Below are positions 52,539 to 59,868 of a stretch of 64,000 nucleotides of DNA, one piece after another; within the stretch, counting starts at the first letter, position 1, and every line of letters starts with the position of its first letter. A model generated the notes under the pieces. It made no database searches. It saw only the letters and a list, made by a program, of their open reading frames with translations, and was not told where the DNA came from. The translations under genes were made by a program, and so were the position numbers. The stretch comes from Spirochaetota bacterium (GTDB lineage Bacteria > Spirochaetota > Spirochaetia > Treponematales > Treponemataceae): contig JAEWSQ010000005.1 of assembly GCA_023398165.1 (NCBI GenBank), positions 192,523-256,522 on the forward strand, read 5' to 3'.

Positions 52539-52730
52539 TTACCTTTTGTGATAAGCACTCATACAATACTTACAACCATCTACATTTGAGTAATATGTTT
52601 TTGCTTTTTGCATAGCTTCTGCATCTGAATTTGCTATGAAATTGATTCTATTTCTCTCTTCTGGAAGATAAGAACATACAGCTACCTTGTGTACTTCATG
52701 ATCTCCGGACTTATTAACGCAATACAACAT
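52539..52730 (-). CDS. small cysteine-containing protein of a widespread unknown family
   Basis: 63 residues. YCVNKSGDHEVHKVAVCSYL at the N-terminus, LPEERNRI and VDGCKYC near the end match, from memory, a short bacterial family with the pattern GDHEVH...C...LP...VDGC.yC. Probably metal-binding. GGAGGTACT precedes the ATG. It sits between the P-loop gene and the small lipoprotein. Confidence 0.65.
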   Translation of the reverse strand: MLYCVNKSGDHEVHKVAVCSYLPEERNRINFIANSDAEAMQKAKTYYSNVDGCKYCMSAYHKR

Positions 52731-52780
52731 TTTAGTACCTCCATATTAATCTATTAAATTATCATCTAATAGTATTTGCT

Positions 52781-53200
52781 TTATATAAGTTGCAAATTCC
52801 TTATGATACTAATAACTCTAGCAACAGAATTATTTTTTATTGAATTACTTTGATCTTCTGATAAGTATTCAATTCTTTCCCAAATTATTTTCCACTTTCC
52901 GATATATTTGTCTACAGCATAACAAGTTTTACCTCTAGTTCGTGTGGCACAAATGATTAAAATACACTCTCTTTTAGCGAGCTCTGATAGATATTCTTCT
53001 ACCCAACTGCCAACATCACCTTGACTAATAATTCCAATTTTAATCGAATCTTTCGTTAAAACTTGATATATATCATCACCCTTGTCTTCTACTTTATCAG
53101 AACTATAGTGATATTTTTGACAAAGTAATCGAGAAATTTCTTTAATTGTACTTGTTTTACCAGAATTAGCTTTGCCATAAATTGCAATTATACTTTTCAT
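52781..53200 (-). CDS. small P-loop NTPase-like protein
   Basis: 139 residues beginning MKSIIAIYGKANSGKTSTIK, a clear Walker A at residues 9-16. LIICATRTRGKT may hold the base-binding part. AAAGGAG precedes the ATG. It resembles small GTPase- or kinase-like ATP-binding proteins but has no assigned family. It follows the attC-like site of the upstream cassette and may be cargo of the same region. Confidence 0.7.
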   Translation of the reverse strand: MKSIIAIYGKANSGKTSTIKEISRLLCQKYHYSSDKVEDKGDDIYQVLTKDSIKIGIISQGDVGSWVEEYLSELAKRECILIICATRTRGKTCYAVDKYIGKWKIIWERIEYLSEDQSNSIKNNSVARVISIIRNLQLI

Positions 53201-53228
53201 ATTTCTCTCCTTTTTTTATTATACATCT

Positions 53229-53286
53229 AGCTAACATTTACTTAACCTGCGACATAGCCGGGTCAGGTTGAAGCAGTTGTTAGAAC
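53229..53286 (-). other. attC-like recombination site of an integron cassette
   Basis: Read on the minus strand: R'' GTTCTAACA, a spacer, L'' CTTCAACCTG, a 14-nt loop, L' CAGGTTAAG, a spacer, R' TGTTAGCT. L'' and L' pair with one extra C in L'', the usual bulge of attC sites. It starts 7 nt after the stop codon of the preceding gene. R'' pairs perfectly with the cassette start TGTTAGAAC at 54629-54637. Confidence 0.8.
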
Positions 53287-54635
53287 TCTTTTGCTAAATT
53301 TTCGGAATATCTGAAGTGTTTGCGGTTATATCTGCCTTGACGTCGACTTTAAAAAAACTTTTTATACCATCAGTAAGCTCGTGCCATGGGCTTCCATGGT
53401 TTGTTTTCGTATTATACAAAACAACAGGATTTACAGAAATATTAGCGACTGTTACCTCTAGTAACTTCTTAAGTAAGCTCTCATCTATTTCCCTGGTTTC
53501 ATTTTTATAACCCTCAAAGGCCATAGAAATCGCATACTTAAATGAATAATCTTCTCGTATTCTTATTGTATATCCAAATTGTTTTGCACAGAACCAACAC
53601 AACCAAACACCAGCAATTACTGATGGTATTTTAAACAAATTCCTAACAAGATCAAATTCTTTTACATCCATAATATGAATTGCAAATTTGTAAGAAACCC
53701 CAATCAATATACCCATAGCTATAACACTTAAGAATCCCCAAATAAAAACAGTGAATCGCAATTCATTTTTTCTTTTCAAAAATGCACCAGCCATTCCATG
53801 TTTATTTACATCTTGCAATGTTTGCTGTATTTGCTCTTGTAGTTCTTCATCTTTTTCTAACTGTTCAACTAACGTAGTTTGTGTTTTATCTACTGTCTTA
53901 ACTTTATCATCTAAAAGAGCTATTAGTTTTATTATTTTTTCATCGTTTATAACTGTATTTTTTTGTATTTCTTTTGCTTCATTATATGTTGTTTTTAGCT
54001 GCGGAGATAACTCATTTATTGTTTCTTCGCTTTCTTGTGCTGAAGCTTCAATTTCAGAAATATTTTTAAGTATTTCTTTGCTTTTTTCATTTGTTGTAGA
54101 TAACTCAGTTTTTAATGTATTCAATGTCGTTAACAAAGCTATTGATTCTTGAGAGCCTGAAACAATTTTAGCAACTTCCTCTTTTATTGAAGAACTATTT
54201 TCCTTAATTACAGAATAATGATCTCTAATTGTCTGTAATTCTTCTTCTGAACGCAACGGTTTATCTGACAATGTTATATATATATCCTTAGTGTTAACTC
54301 GCATTTTTGATATAATATCAAGAAATCTATCAAACAATTCTATCCATTTATCAGAATCAACTTCTTTTAATAATTGAGAAATCTCATCAAGTTGTTTTGC
54401 TAATTTACGCTTAAGCCAAACGGTTTCAATTTCATCATCGTACTCTTCAATTAACCCAAAAAGCAAATATGTTTTATTTAATGATAATAGTATCTTTTCT
54501 TTTGTCACTCCATTATATGAATAAATATCATTTCCATCTGGAAATTTATCTTTTACGATATTAATAATTCGTGTTAAACGTTGTTTTTCTGATTTCATTT
54601 TTTCTCCTTTTTTCGCGCCGGAGGCGTCGTTCTAA
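53235..54635 (-). mobile_element. single integron-type gene cassette
   Basis: Bounded on the minus strand by G^TTAGAAC (cut between 54636 and 54635) and the R' box G^TTAGCT of the attC-like site (cut between 53235 and 53234). One gene fills it. If circularised, its attC would read GTTCTAACA...TGTTAGAAC, a perfect 9-bp outer stem. No integron integrase gene is in the window, so it resembles a lone attC element. Confidence 0.75.
53294..54598 (-). CDS. cassette-encoded coiled-coil membrane protein
   Basis: 434 residues. Residues 1-120 are helical and soluble. Residues 130-275 form a long coiled coil (TNEKSKEILKNISEIEASAQ; EQLEKDEELQEQIQQTLQDV). Two membrane helices follow near 282-303 and 321-340, then a cytoplasmic C-terminal domain of about 90 residues. 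AAGGAG precedes the ATG. I know no family. The design fits a stress or phage sensor, as in some defence proteins, but that is a guess from shape and place. Confidence 0.7.
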   Translation of the reverse strand: MKSEKQRLTRIINIVKDKFPDGNDIYSYNGVTKEKILLSLNKTYLLFGLIEEYDDEIETVWLKRKLAKQLDEISQLLKEVDSDKWIELFDRFLDIISKMRVNTKDIYITLSDKPLRSEEELQTIRDHYSVIKENSSSIKEEVAKIVSGSQESIALLTTLNTLKTELSTTNEKSKEILKNISEIEASAQESEETINELSPQLKTTYNEAKEIQKNTVINDEKIIKLIALLDDKVKTVDKTQTTLVEQLEKDEELQEQIQQTLQDVNKHGMAGAFLKRKNELRFTVFIWGFLSVIAMGILIGVSYKFAIHIMDVKEFDLVRNLFKIPSVIAGVWLCWFCAKQFGYTIRIREDYSFKYAISMAFEGYKNETREIDESLLKKLLEVTVANISVNPVVLYNTKTNHGSPWHELTDGIKSFFKVDVKADITANTSDIPKI

Positions 54636-54675
54636 CATTAGTTTATACATATCCATATAAAAACCATACGAGAGT

Positions 54676-54864
54676 ACTTTGTATTAGAAATAAAATGAGG
54701 GAAAATGTAATAAAGAATAAAAAAGAAGGGAAAAATATTGATACAACTCTCTCAAACCAACGACTAATTATAGTACCTAGTTTCTTATATTGTCAAGTTT
54801 TAAAACTAATTACTAAACATTGTTGTAAACTTTGAAGGTTTTACCTCAAAGTCACAGTTTGCGG
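54676..54864 (-). promoter_or_regulatory. promoter region, copy 1 of a 188-bp repeat
   Basis: Minus strand: TTGACA (54791-54796), 18-bp spacer, TATAAT (54767-54772), both perfect. It drives the cassette gene, with a leader of about 165 nt that carries the cassette boundary. The repeat extends about 70 bp upstream of -35 (with an inverted CTTTGAAGG/CCTCAAAG) and 90 bp downstream. Copy 2 is at 56000-56186. Confidence 0.82.
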
Positions 54865-54875
54865 TACGCAAGAAG

Positions 54876-55049
54876 TCAACACAAAGTAAATGTAGATTTC
54901 AATTTATCTCGTTCTCTTTCTGCGGCAAAATGAATAGCAAAGATAAGCGGTTGCAAAATTGGTTCTGGAATAATCTCCATATCATTGATCACTTCTTTAT
55001 ATTTTTCATAAATATGTAGGACATTTCTTACATAAGTATCACTGATCAA
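54876..55049 (-). pseudogene. C-terminal remnant of an XRE-type repressor
   Basis: The frame reads IYEKYKEVINDMEIIPE, IFAIHFAAERERDKLK, and stops at 54876. It matches the tail YKTVIDDLEVLPQ...NAIHYAAENERKK of the repressor at 59005-59370. No helix-turn-helix remains and there is only a TTG that could start it. One of three copies of this tail in the element. Confidence 0.7.
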
Positions 55050-55057
55050 AACATTCT

Positions 55058-55094
55058 CCGTTATTTATATATATGTTATATATATAAATAACGG
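55058..55094. terminator. 37-bp AT-rich hairpin after the 87-codon gene
   Basis: A 17-bp perfect stem, CCGTTATTTATATATAT and its complement, with loop GTT, begins right at the end of the gene at 55096. Without a T-run it is a possible terminator or stabiliser. Confidence 0.55.
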
Positions 55095-55095
55095 C

Positions 55096-55359
55096 TTATA
55101 AATCACAATATTTTACAGTTCCTTTTACAACCATACTTAGCCATTGAAATACGTCACCTTCGAACATATATGACAACCCATTCGGTTTTATGGAAAAATG
55201 GTTTTTACAGCCTTGAATAGTTATATTGGTTAGAAAAGAAAGTATTGCCCAAGTGTAATCTCTTGAATAAGCATAGATTATTGATGGTACTGTGATTAAA
55301 ATGTCCATACCAAGTATTTTATCAACAGAAAAACAACCTATATAAGTGTAACATACCAA
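55096..55359 (-). CDS. hypothetical 87-residue protein
   Basis: Starts MVCYTYIGCFSVDKILGMDI, moderately hydrophobic, five cysteines, no clear domain or signal peptide. No strong ribosome binding site. It lies 71 bp after the 122-codon gene on the same strand, so one transcript from promoter copy 2 could make both. Real coding status is likely but unproven. Confidence 0.4.
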   Translation of the reverse strand: MVCYTYIGCFSVDKILGMDILITVPSIIYAYSRDYTWAILSFLTNITIQGCKNHFSIKPNGLSYMFEGDVFQWLSMVVKGTVKYCDL

Positions 55360-55430
55360 TTTTAGTCCTTAATCTTATTTTAAAATGTTGAGAGAAATAT
55401 TTGGAATAAACTCTCTGATTACTTATTATA

Positions 55431-55799
55431 TTAACTCAGCATCTTTTTTTCAAAAACCGTAAGTGGTATTGGCGGGAAATTTACCTCTTGAAGTAAATTA
55501 TTAATGGTATCATAGTACATGTAATATAATTTCTCAAATATTTCATCTGCAGTATTGTTTTGTTCATAATTGCTTATATCTTTTACTGAAACGATGTATG
55601 CTATTTTTGAAATCAGAAGATTTTCCTTTTTTTCATTCTTAATTGTTACATCCAATTCAATAATACAATTAAGGGTATCGTTATCCAGAGTAATAGGCAT
55701 TAAATTATTTCTTTTAATCTCAGCTGTCAAGGTATTAAAATTGGTGACTTTTTCAATTTTAACTGATTTCTCTTTTAAAGAAATAGATATTATCTTCAT
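55431..55799 (-). CDS. hypothetical 122-residue protein, perhaps SecB-like
   Basis: Beta-rich sequence (IIELDVTIKNEKKENLLISK) and a C-terminal QEVNFPPIPLTVFEKKML, which recalls the FPP...L segment at the end of SecB-type chaperones. That resemblance is weak and from memory. AGGGG lies before the ATG. It is the first gene downstream of promoter copy 2, at about 290 nt. Confidence 0.5.
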   Translation of the reverse strand: MKIISISLKEKSVKIEKVTNFNTLTAEIKRNNLMPITLDNDTLNCIIELDVTIKNEKKENLLISKIAYIVSVKDISNYEQNNTADEIFEKLYYMYYDTINNLLQEVNFPPIPLTVFEKKMLS

Positions 55800-55999
55800 C
55801 TGTTACCCCTTATATGGTGATGAAATATGGTCAAGCTTGTTAGGCAAATTATTTATACTTTTTGTTGAAGAAACAAGACTTAAAACTTTATGACTATCAG
55901 TTTCTAAATAATAGAAGTTGACATTACTATCACATAACATTCGTTTAGTTGTAGCTTTACAAATATTCTACATACTCAGATTACGAATCTTATGAGCAT

Positions 56000-56186
56000 A
56001 CTTTGTATAAGCAAATAAACGAGGGAAAATGTAACAAAGAGTAAAAAGGAAAGGAAAAATGCTAATACAACTCTCTCAAAGCAATACCTCATTATAATAC
56101 TTGATTTCTTAAATTGTCAAGTTTTAGACGAATTAATGTACATTGTTATGAAGTTTGAAAGTTTTACCTCAATATAACAGTTTGCG
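56000..56186 (-). promoter_or_regulatory. promoter region, copy 2 of the 188-bp repeat
   Basis: Minus strand TTGACA (56115-56120), 18-bp spacer, TATAAT (56091-56096). Roughly 80% like copy 1 by eye. It lies downstream of the membrane protein ending at 56308 and drives the 55431 gene. No cassette boundary follows it. Confidence 0.8.
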
Positions 56187-56307
56187 ATTCTCACTTCTTA
56201 TTTAGTGTTATATTAAGTAGATTAATATTACTTAGAATAATCATTATCAATCTACTAAGATATTAAGATTTATTGATCACAAAAAAAAATCACTCGCAGA
56301 AAGAAGT

Positions 56308-57081
56308 TTAAGGATTTATAGTCTGTTCATGGAGGGAGGAATCTACTTTATTATGTACTGTTTGTTGAATCATCTCTTTTTGCTGTTTCTCGGTCTTATA
56401 TTTGTCAATAAAATAGGTTCCTGTAAAATTACATACTGAGGTTAAAATTGCTGTTAAAATAACAATGACTATAGTAAATATTTTATTCTTTATGTTATCC
56501 CTGTCTTTTTTTCTTAATCTTTTTATAGCGATAATATAGGTTTTATCATTTTGGAATTCTTCAAGGAAAGGATTCAATACATTAGCTTCTTCAAGAGCTT
56601 TGTTGTAGTATATAATAGCAGAGGGAAAATCACCCTTTCTTTCATATTTCTTAGCTTCTAAGTAAGTGCTCTTTATCTTTTTTTTTACTTCTTTGATTTT
56701 TTTAACTTTCGTTGTACAATCATCAATACAGGAACGAAAATCTTCATCAAGGATTAATGTCTCTAAAATATCTGCGGTTTTACTTTCTCGCCGTAATACA
56801 CCGTTTATACAAATCTTATAGGAGTCTAATATAGCCCTCTTCAAATGAGTATCTTTAGCACGATTTACTTCACAAATAGCCTCATCAATAGTATTTTTCG
56901 ACGAAAGACTTCGACTTATGTGATGAAAGAGAGAATATATTTCATTTGTTAGATTATCAGGGCGAAGGCCATCACTTTCTATTGTTGCAAGCTCTAAAAT
57001 TTCTTCAAGATCCTTATGATACGAGTCAAAGACATCATTTAAAGCTTGCTGATACTGAGAATTTGATAAGAAATTGTCCAT
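56308..57081 (-). CDS. membrane protein with a TPR-like helical domain
   Basis: 257 residues. The first 190 are helical and charged, with one TPR-like unit (ERKGDFPSAIIYYNKALEEA). A single membrane helix (IFTIVIVILTAILTSVCNF) and a basic then polar tail follow, so most of the protein faces the cytoplasm. It begins 3 bp after the 65-codon gene, which is likely its partner. Function unknown; a defence or toxin role would only be a guess. Confidence 0.65.
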   Translation of the reverse strand: MDNFLSNSQYQQALNDVFDSYHKDLEEILELATIESDGLRPDNLTNEIYSLFHHISRSLSSKNTIDEAICEVNRAKDTHLKRAILDSYKICINGVLRRESKTADILETLILDEDFRSCIDDCTTKVKKIKEVKKKIKSTYLEAKKYERKGDFPSAIIYYNKALEEANVLNPFLEEFQNDKTYIIAIKRLRKKDRDNIKNKIFTIVIVILTAILTSVCNFTGTYFIDKYKTEKQQKEMIQQTVHNKVDSSLHEQTINP

Positions 57082-57084
57082 TTA

Positions 57085-57282
57085 CTACCAACGGCGAAGA
57101 AGTTTCAGAGTATCTTTATCTTTTTCTTTTGCAGAGACCGTCAGCGAAAAAGGATATCCCCTTGGAATAAGCTTTTTATCCGCAGATTTTGGAGAAACAT
57201 TAAGATCAGATAGCTCATCATGCTCATAAGATGATGCTTTCCTGCTTAGATAGTATTCTTTAGCCCCTTTTGATAATGCCAT
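57085..57282 (-). CDS. small basic protein upstream of the TPR-like membrane protein
   Basis: 65 residues, MALSKGAKEYYLSRKASSYE at the start, rich in Lys, Ser and Asp, with no hydrophobic part. The two genes are 3 bp apart and share a promoter candidate, so they probably form one two-protein unit, such as an antitoxin-toxin or regulator pair; the sequence itself does not settle this. Confidence 0.5.
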   Translation of the reverse strand: MALSKGAKEYYLSRKASSYEHDELSDLNVSPKSADKKLIPRGYPFSLTVSAKEKDKDTLKLLRRW

Positions 57283-57315
57283 ATAACAACCTATTAATAT
57301 TCAATATACCCGTAT

Positions 57316-57345
57316 ATACTAAAACCCATCGACAGTTCTTGTCAA
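57316..57345 (-). promoter_or_regulatory. putative promoter of the two-gene unit at 56308-57282
   Basis: On the minus strand TTGACA, 18-bp spacer and TAGTAT, 34 bp before the ATG at 57282. Confidence 0.5.
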
Positions 57346-57440
57346 TAAGGTCACAAGCCTACATTTCTATATCTAAAACCAAAATACTTGATTAACCGTT
57401 ACTTTTAAGAGTATTTTTACGCTAAACTGTCATTAATACC

Positions 57441-57578
57441 CTATTCTTCATCACTTTGCTGCTCAATAAGAGTATTTATTACTTCAAGAACTTGAATATC
57501 TTGCTCTTGATTAGCCATTTCAAAAGGACAAGGGAGAGAACATTGTCCTAGATATGAACAACCACCACATTCAGACAT
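57441..57578 (-). CDS. 45-residue cysteine-rich protein
   Basis: MSECGGCSYLGQCSLPCPFE at the N-terminus holds four cysteines in a CxxC-x5-C-x3-C pattern; the rest is acidic and helical, ending QQSDEE. A strong AGGAGG lies 6 nt before the ATG, which supports real translation. Possibly a small zinc or iron-sulphur protein. No family known to me. Confidence 0.65.
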   Translation of the reverse strand: MSECGGCSYLGQCSLPCPFEMANQEQDIQVLEVINTLIEQQSDEE

Positions 57579-57613
57579 TCAGTACCTCCTCTATAATGAT
57601 ATCCCATAATTAC

Positions 57614-57838
57614 TCATCCTGCTGTAATATTTTTCTTTTTTTTTCTTTCATTATCAGCTGCATAATGAATAGCATTTACTAAAGGGCTGGAAATTTCCTG
57701 AGGTAACACCTCAAGATCGTCAATGACTGTCTTATATTTTTTTGTTAAAGGAGCCTCTTCTACAGATATTTTCTTCTTTTCTCCTGTTACAAGATATTCA
57801 ACAGTATTTTCAACCGTTCTTATCTTGTTGAACTTCAA
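57614..57838 (-). pseudogene. truncated copy of the 59005 repressor (C-terminal half)
   Basis: From VEYLVTGEKKKISVEEAPLT to the end NITAG the protein is nearly identical to the repressor at 59005-59370, and the DNA is more than 90% alike by eye over about 190 bp. Its first 15 codons (MKFNKIRTVENT) are unrelated, and the helix-turn-helix is lost. It flanks one side of the 57863-58969 gene, with the repressor gene on the other. Confidence 0.75.
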
Positions 57839-57862
57839 TTTAGGTAGATCATTTGATAAATA

Positions 57863-58969
57863 CTAAAAAACAATAGGAATTTGCTTTATATCTTTTCCAT
57901 CTTTTACAGAATAATATAAAGGATTTTTATTTTCATCAAAGAAAATTTCGCTATCATTATAAAAATATCTACTATCAATTTCTATTGTTTTATAAGTTTC
58001 TGAATTATCATAAATAAAAAGACAGCCAATAAAGGAGTTAGAAAAACCAGTTCCCTGAATAACTAATGCTTTATATCCTGTCATACATAAAGGTTTTCCA
58101 TTTTTATAGTAAGCTTTTTTAACATATACAGTTTCGGTGTCAGAACCAAGGTTAGAATATTTAAGAATTTCTTGTGATAATACAAAGGAATTATCTTGGT
58201 ATTCAACAAATTCAATCTCTCCATCGATATTATATTTTATATATTTAACGCAACGCAGTTTATCATCCACGGCTAAAACATTGAAAAAAATATACGAGTA
58301 CATTCCATCGTATATTGTTATATCAGGTACAGCTAAAATTTCTTTAATTTTTTGATTTTCAAAAAATTTTATATTTGCTATATAGTTTTCGGGTAGGTTT
58401 TTCAACCCTTTAAGTACTGGTAAAACTGACTTATCTGGAGCTCCACAAAACATTATGCCTTTAAATTCAAAATTAATACCAGTAAAATCCCACGTTATTT
58501 CTTTGAATGAGCCGTTCTCATAAAATTCTATTGGCTTATCTTTATAAAAAATTACATTTTTGTCTTCCCATAAAGGCATTATGGTTCCATCAGAAGGTAT
58601 AAATGATAATATAGTACCTGATTCACTCAAAATAATAGGTTTTTTTAGTTTTGTTGTAAAATTAAAATTTTCATTTACTAATATAGAAATTGAAGGCGTG
58701 AATTCTTTTATTTTTCCACTTTGATAAAATTCAACTTTTGAACCATCTCTAAATTCAGCATCAGAACTGTATTTTTTAAGAAATTCTGCTGTTTGTTTTT
58801 TTGATATTATAAAAGATTTAACATTTCCATTTTCAAAAAATTCTATTTTTGTATTGGCTTTTCTTTCAAGAGACCCATATATAGTATTAATCGCTTCAGC
58901 AGATATTAACGATAATGATGAAAAAGCAAATAATAAGCCCAGAACTAATCTAAAATTAAGTTTCATCAT
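57863..58969 (-). CDS. exported protein with MORN/YwqK-like repeats
   Basis: 368 residues with a signal peptide (FRLVLGLLFAFSSLSLISA). Short repeats of the type IEFFENGNVKSF, VEFYQSGKIKEF and IEFYENGSFKEI recur; similar units occur in MORN-like proteins of the YwqK group. Envelope or secreted location. The gene is framed by direct repeats from the 3' end of the repressor gene, so it may have arrived by recombination. Function unknown. Confidence 0.7.
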   Translation of the reverse strand: MMKLNFRLVLGLLFAFSSLSLISAEAINTIYGSLERKANTKIEFFENGNVKSFIISKKQTAEFLKKYSSDAEFRDGSKVEFYQSGKIKEFTPSISILVNENFNFTTKLKKPIILSESGTILSFIPSDGTIMPLWEDKNVIFYKDKPIEFYENGSFKEITWDFTGINFEFKGIMFCGAPDKSVLPVLKGLKNLPENYIANIKFFENQKIKEILAVPDITIYDGMYSYIFFNVLAVDDKLRCVKYIKYNIDGEIEFVEYQDNSFVLSQEILKYSNLGSDTETVYVKKAYYKNGKPLCMTGYKALVIQGTGFSNSFIGCLFIYDNSETYKTIEIDSRYFYNDSEIFFDENKNPLYYSVKDGKDIKQIPIVF

Positions 58970-59004
58970 AAACTCCTTTCTCTTTTATATTTATATAATA
59001 TGAT

Positions 59005-59370
59005 TCATCCTGCAGTAATATTCTTCTGTTTTTTTCTTTCATTTTCAGCAGCATAATGAATAGCATTCACTAAAGGACTGGAAATTTCCTGAGGTAACAC
59101 CTCAAGATCATCAATGACAGTTTTATATTTTCTTGTTAAAGGAGCCTCTTCTACAGATATTTTCTTCTTTTCTCCTGTTACAAGATATTCAACTGACACA
59201 CCTAGAACATTTGCAATTTTTACAGCTATATCAGCTGATGGAATAACTTCTCTAGAATCTAAATAAGATTCTAAGGTTCTTTTGTTTATTCCTGTTTTTG
59301 CAGAAAATTCCTTAACAATGAAACCTTTATATGATAATTCCTCTTTCAAACGTTCTTTAAATGAACTCAT
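59005..59370 (-). CDS. XRE-family repressor of switch module A
   Basis: 121 residues from the ATG at 59370 (MSSFKERLKEEL). Helix-turn-helix: FIVKEFSAKTGINKRTLESYL, followed by SADIAVKIANVLGVSVEYLV, the standard dimer region of phage-type repressors. A GTG at 59403 in the same frame would include the first operator in the coding region and has no ribosome binding site. Three palindromic operators lie just upstream. The C-terminal tail is copied twice elsewhere in the element. Confidence 0.82.
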   Translation of the reverse strand: MSSFKERLKEELSYKGFIVKEFSAKTGINKRTLESYLDSREVIPSADIAVKIANVLGVSVEYLVTGEKKKISVEEAPLTRKYKTVIDDLEVLPQEISSPLVNAIHYAAENERKKQKNITAG

Positions 59371-59379
59371 AGCAAATAA

Positions 59380-59461
59380 TACCATTATTTTAGTATTTTG
59401 CACTTGACAACACTAATTACTTAGTGCATATTATCATTAATACTAATTTTTTAGTATTAAT
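59380..59461. promoter_or_regulatory. module A control region: three operators and rightward promoter
   Basis: Operators share ACTAA-N4-TTAGT: CACTAATTACTTAGTG (59411-59426), TACTAATTTTTTAGTA inside an 11-bp-arm palindrome (59436-59461), and a weaker TACCATTATTTTAGTA (59380-59395). Centres are 31 and 30 bp apart. TTGACA at 59404 heads a rightward promoter whose spacer is filled by the middle operator; -10 is CATATT or TATTAT. Leftward transcription would serve the repressor. Confidence 0.75.
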
Positions 59462-59567
59462 GAGCAGTTCTGCAAGTGCCCACGTCTTACAGAACCGCTT
59501 AGGCGGTTTCCACCTTCTGTGGATTTTTTAGCCGGATTGTCAACGTGGGGCAGTCCGGTTTTTTTTT
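59462..59567 (+). ncRNA. structured RNA A with terminator, module A
   Basis: Hairpin 1 GTTCTG/CAGAAC (59467-59495), hairpin 2 CCGC-TTAG-GCGG, hairpin 3 TCCAC-CTTCT-GTGGA, then a terminator CCGGATTG/CAGTCCGG with nine T residues. Loop 1 has CCCACGT (59479-59485) and the terminator loop has ACGTGGG (59543-59549), a 7-nt exact complement. The same layout occurs in RNA B. Confidence 0.75.
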
Positions 59568-59586
59568 GGAAAGAGGATACAAGGGA

Positions 59587-59868
59587 ATGGAATTAGAAAA
59601 GATGAAGGATATTAACTTTGATGTAACTACCGATATTTCTTCATTTATTTTTGAACATTTTCCTACCCTTCTTACGAGAAAAACAGAAACGGAAAGGTAT
59701 TGGAAAGGATTAACGCATTCTTTATTAGAAGAAGCAATGGAAGAGCTACAAAAGGATAACCAAAAGCACTCATTAGCAGAGTGTTATACATACATAAAAA
59801 ATAAAAAGGAGGAAGAGAAAAAAAAACAGTCAATTCTTTCAACGATACGAACTACATGTATGAATTGA
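59587..59868 (+). CDS. small protein after RNA A
   Basis: 93 residues from the ATG at 59587 (start MELEKMKDINFD); AAGGGA is close before it. An in-frame start at 59545 would lie inside the terminator. Acidic and lysine-rich helical protein (RYWKGLTHSLLEEAMEELQK) of unknown family. Any mRNA from promoter A must pass the terminator of RNA A. It ends base-to-base with the convergent repressor gene of module B. Confidence 0.55.
   Translation: MELEKMKDINFDVTTDISSFIFEHFPTLLTRKTETERYWKGLTHSLLEEAMEELQKDNQKHSLAECYTYIKNKKEEEKKKQSILSTIRTTCMN

Noticed and set aside
54599..54640. Hairpin CGCC-TCC-GGCG as a ribosome-binding-site switch
   Set aside because: The stem is only 4 bp and the region is better explained as the 5' boundary of the cassette.
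55835..55846. GTTAGGC as another integron core site
   Set aside because: No inverse box or pairing arms within 150 bp on either side; a chance match.
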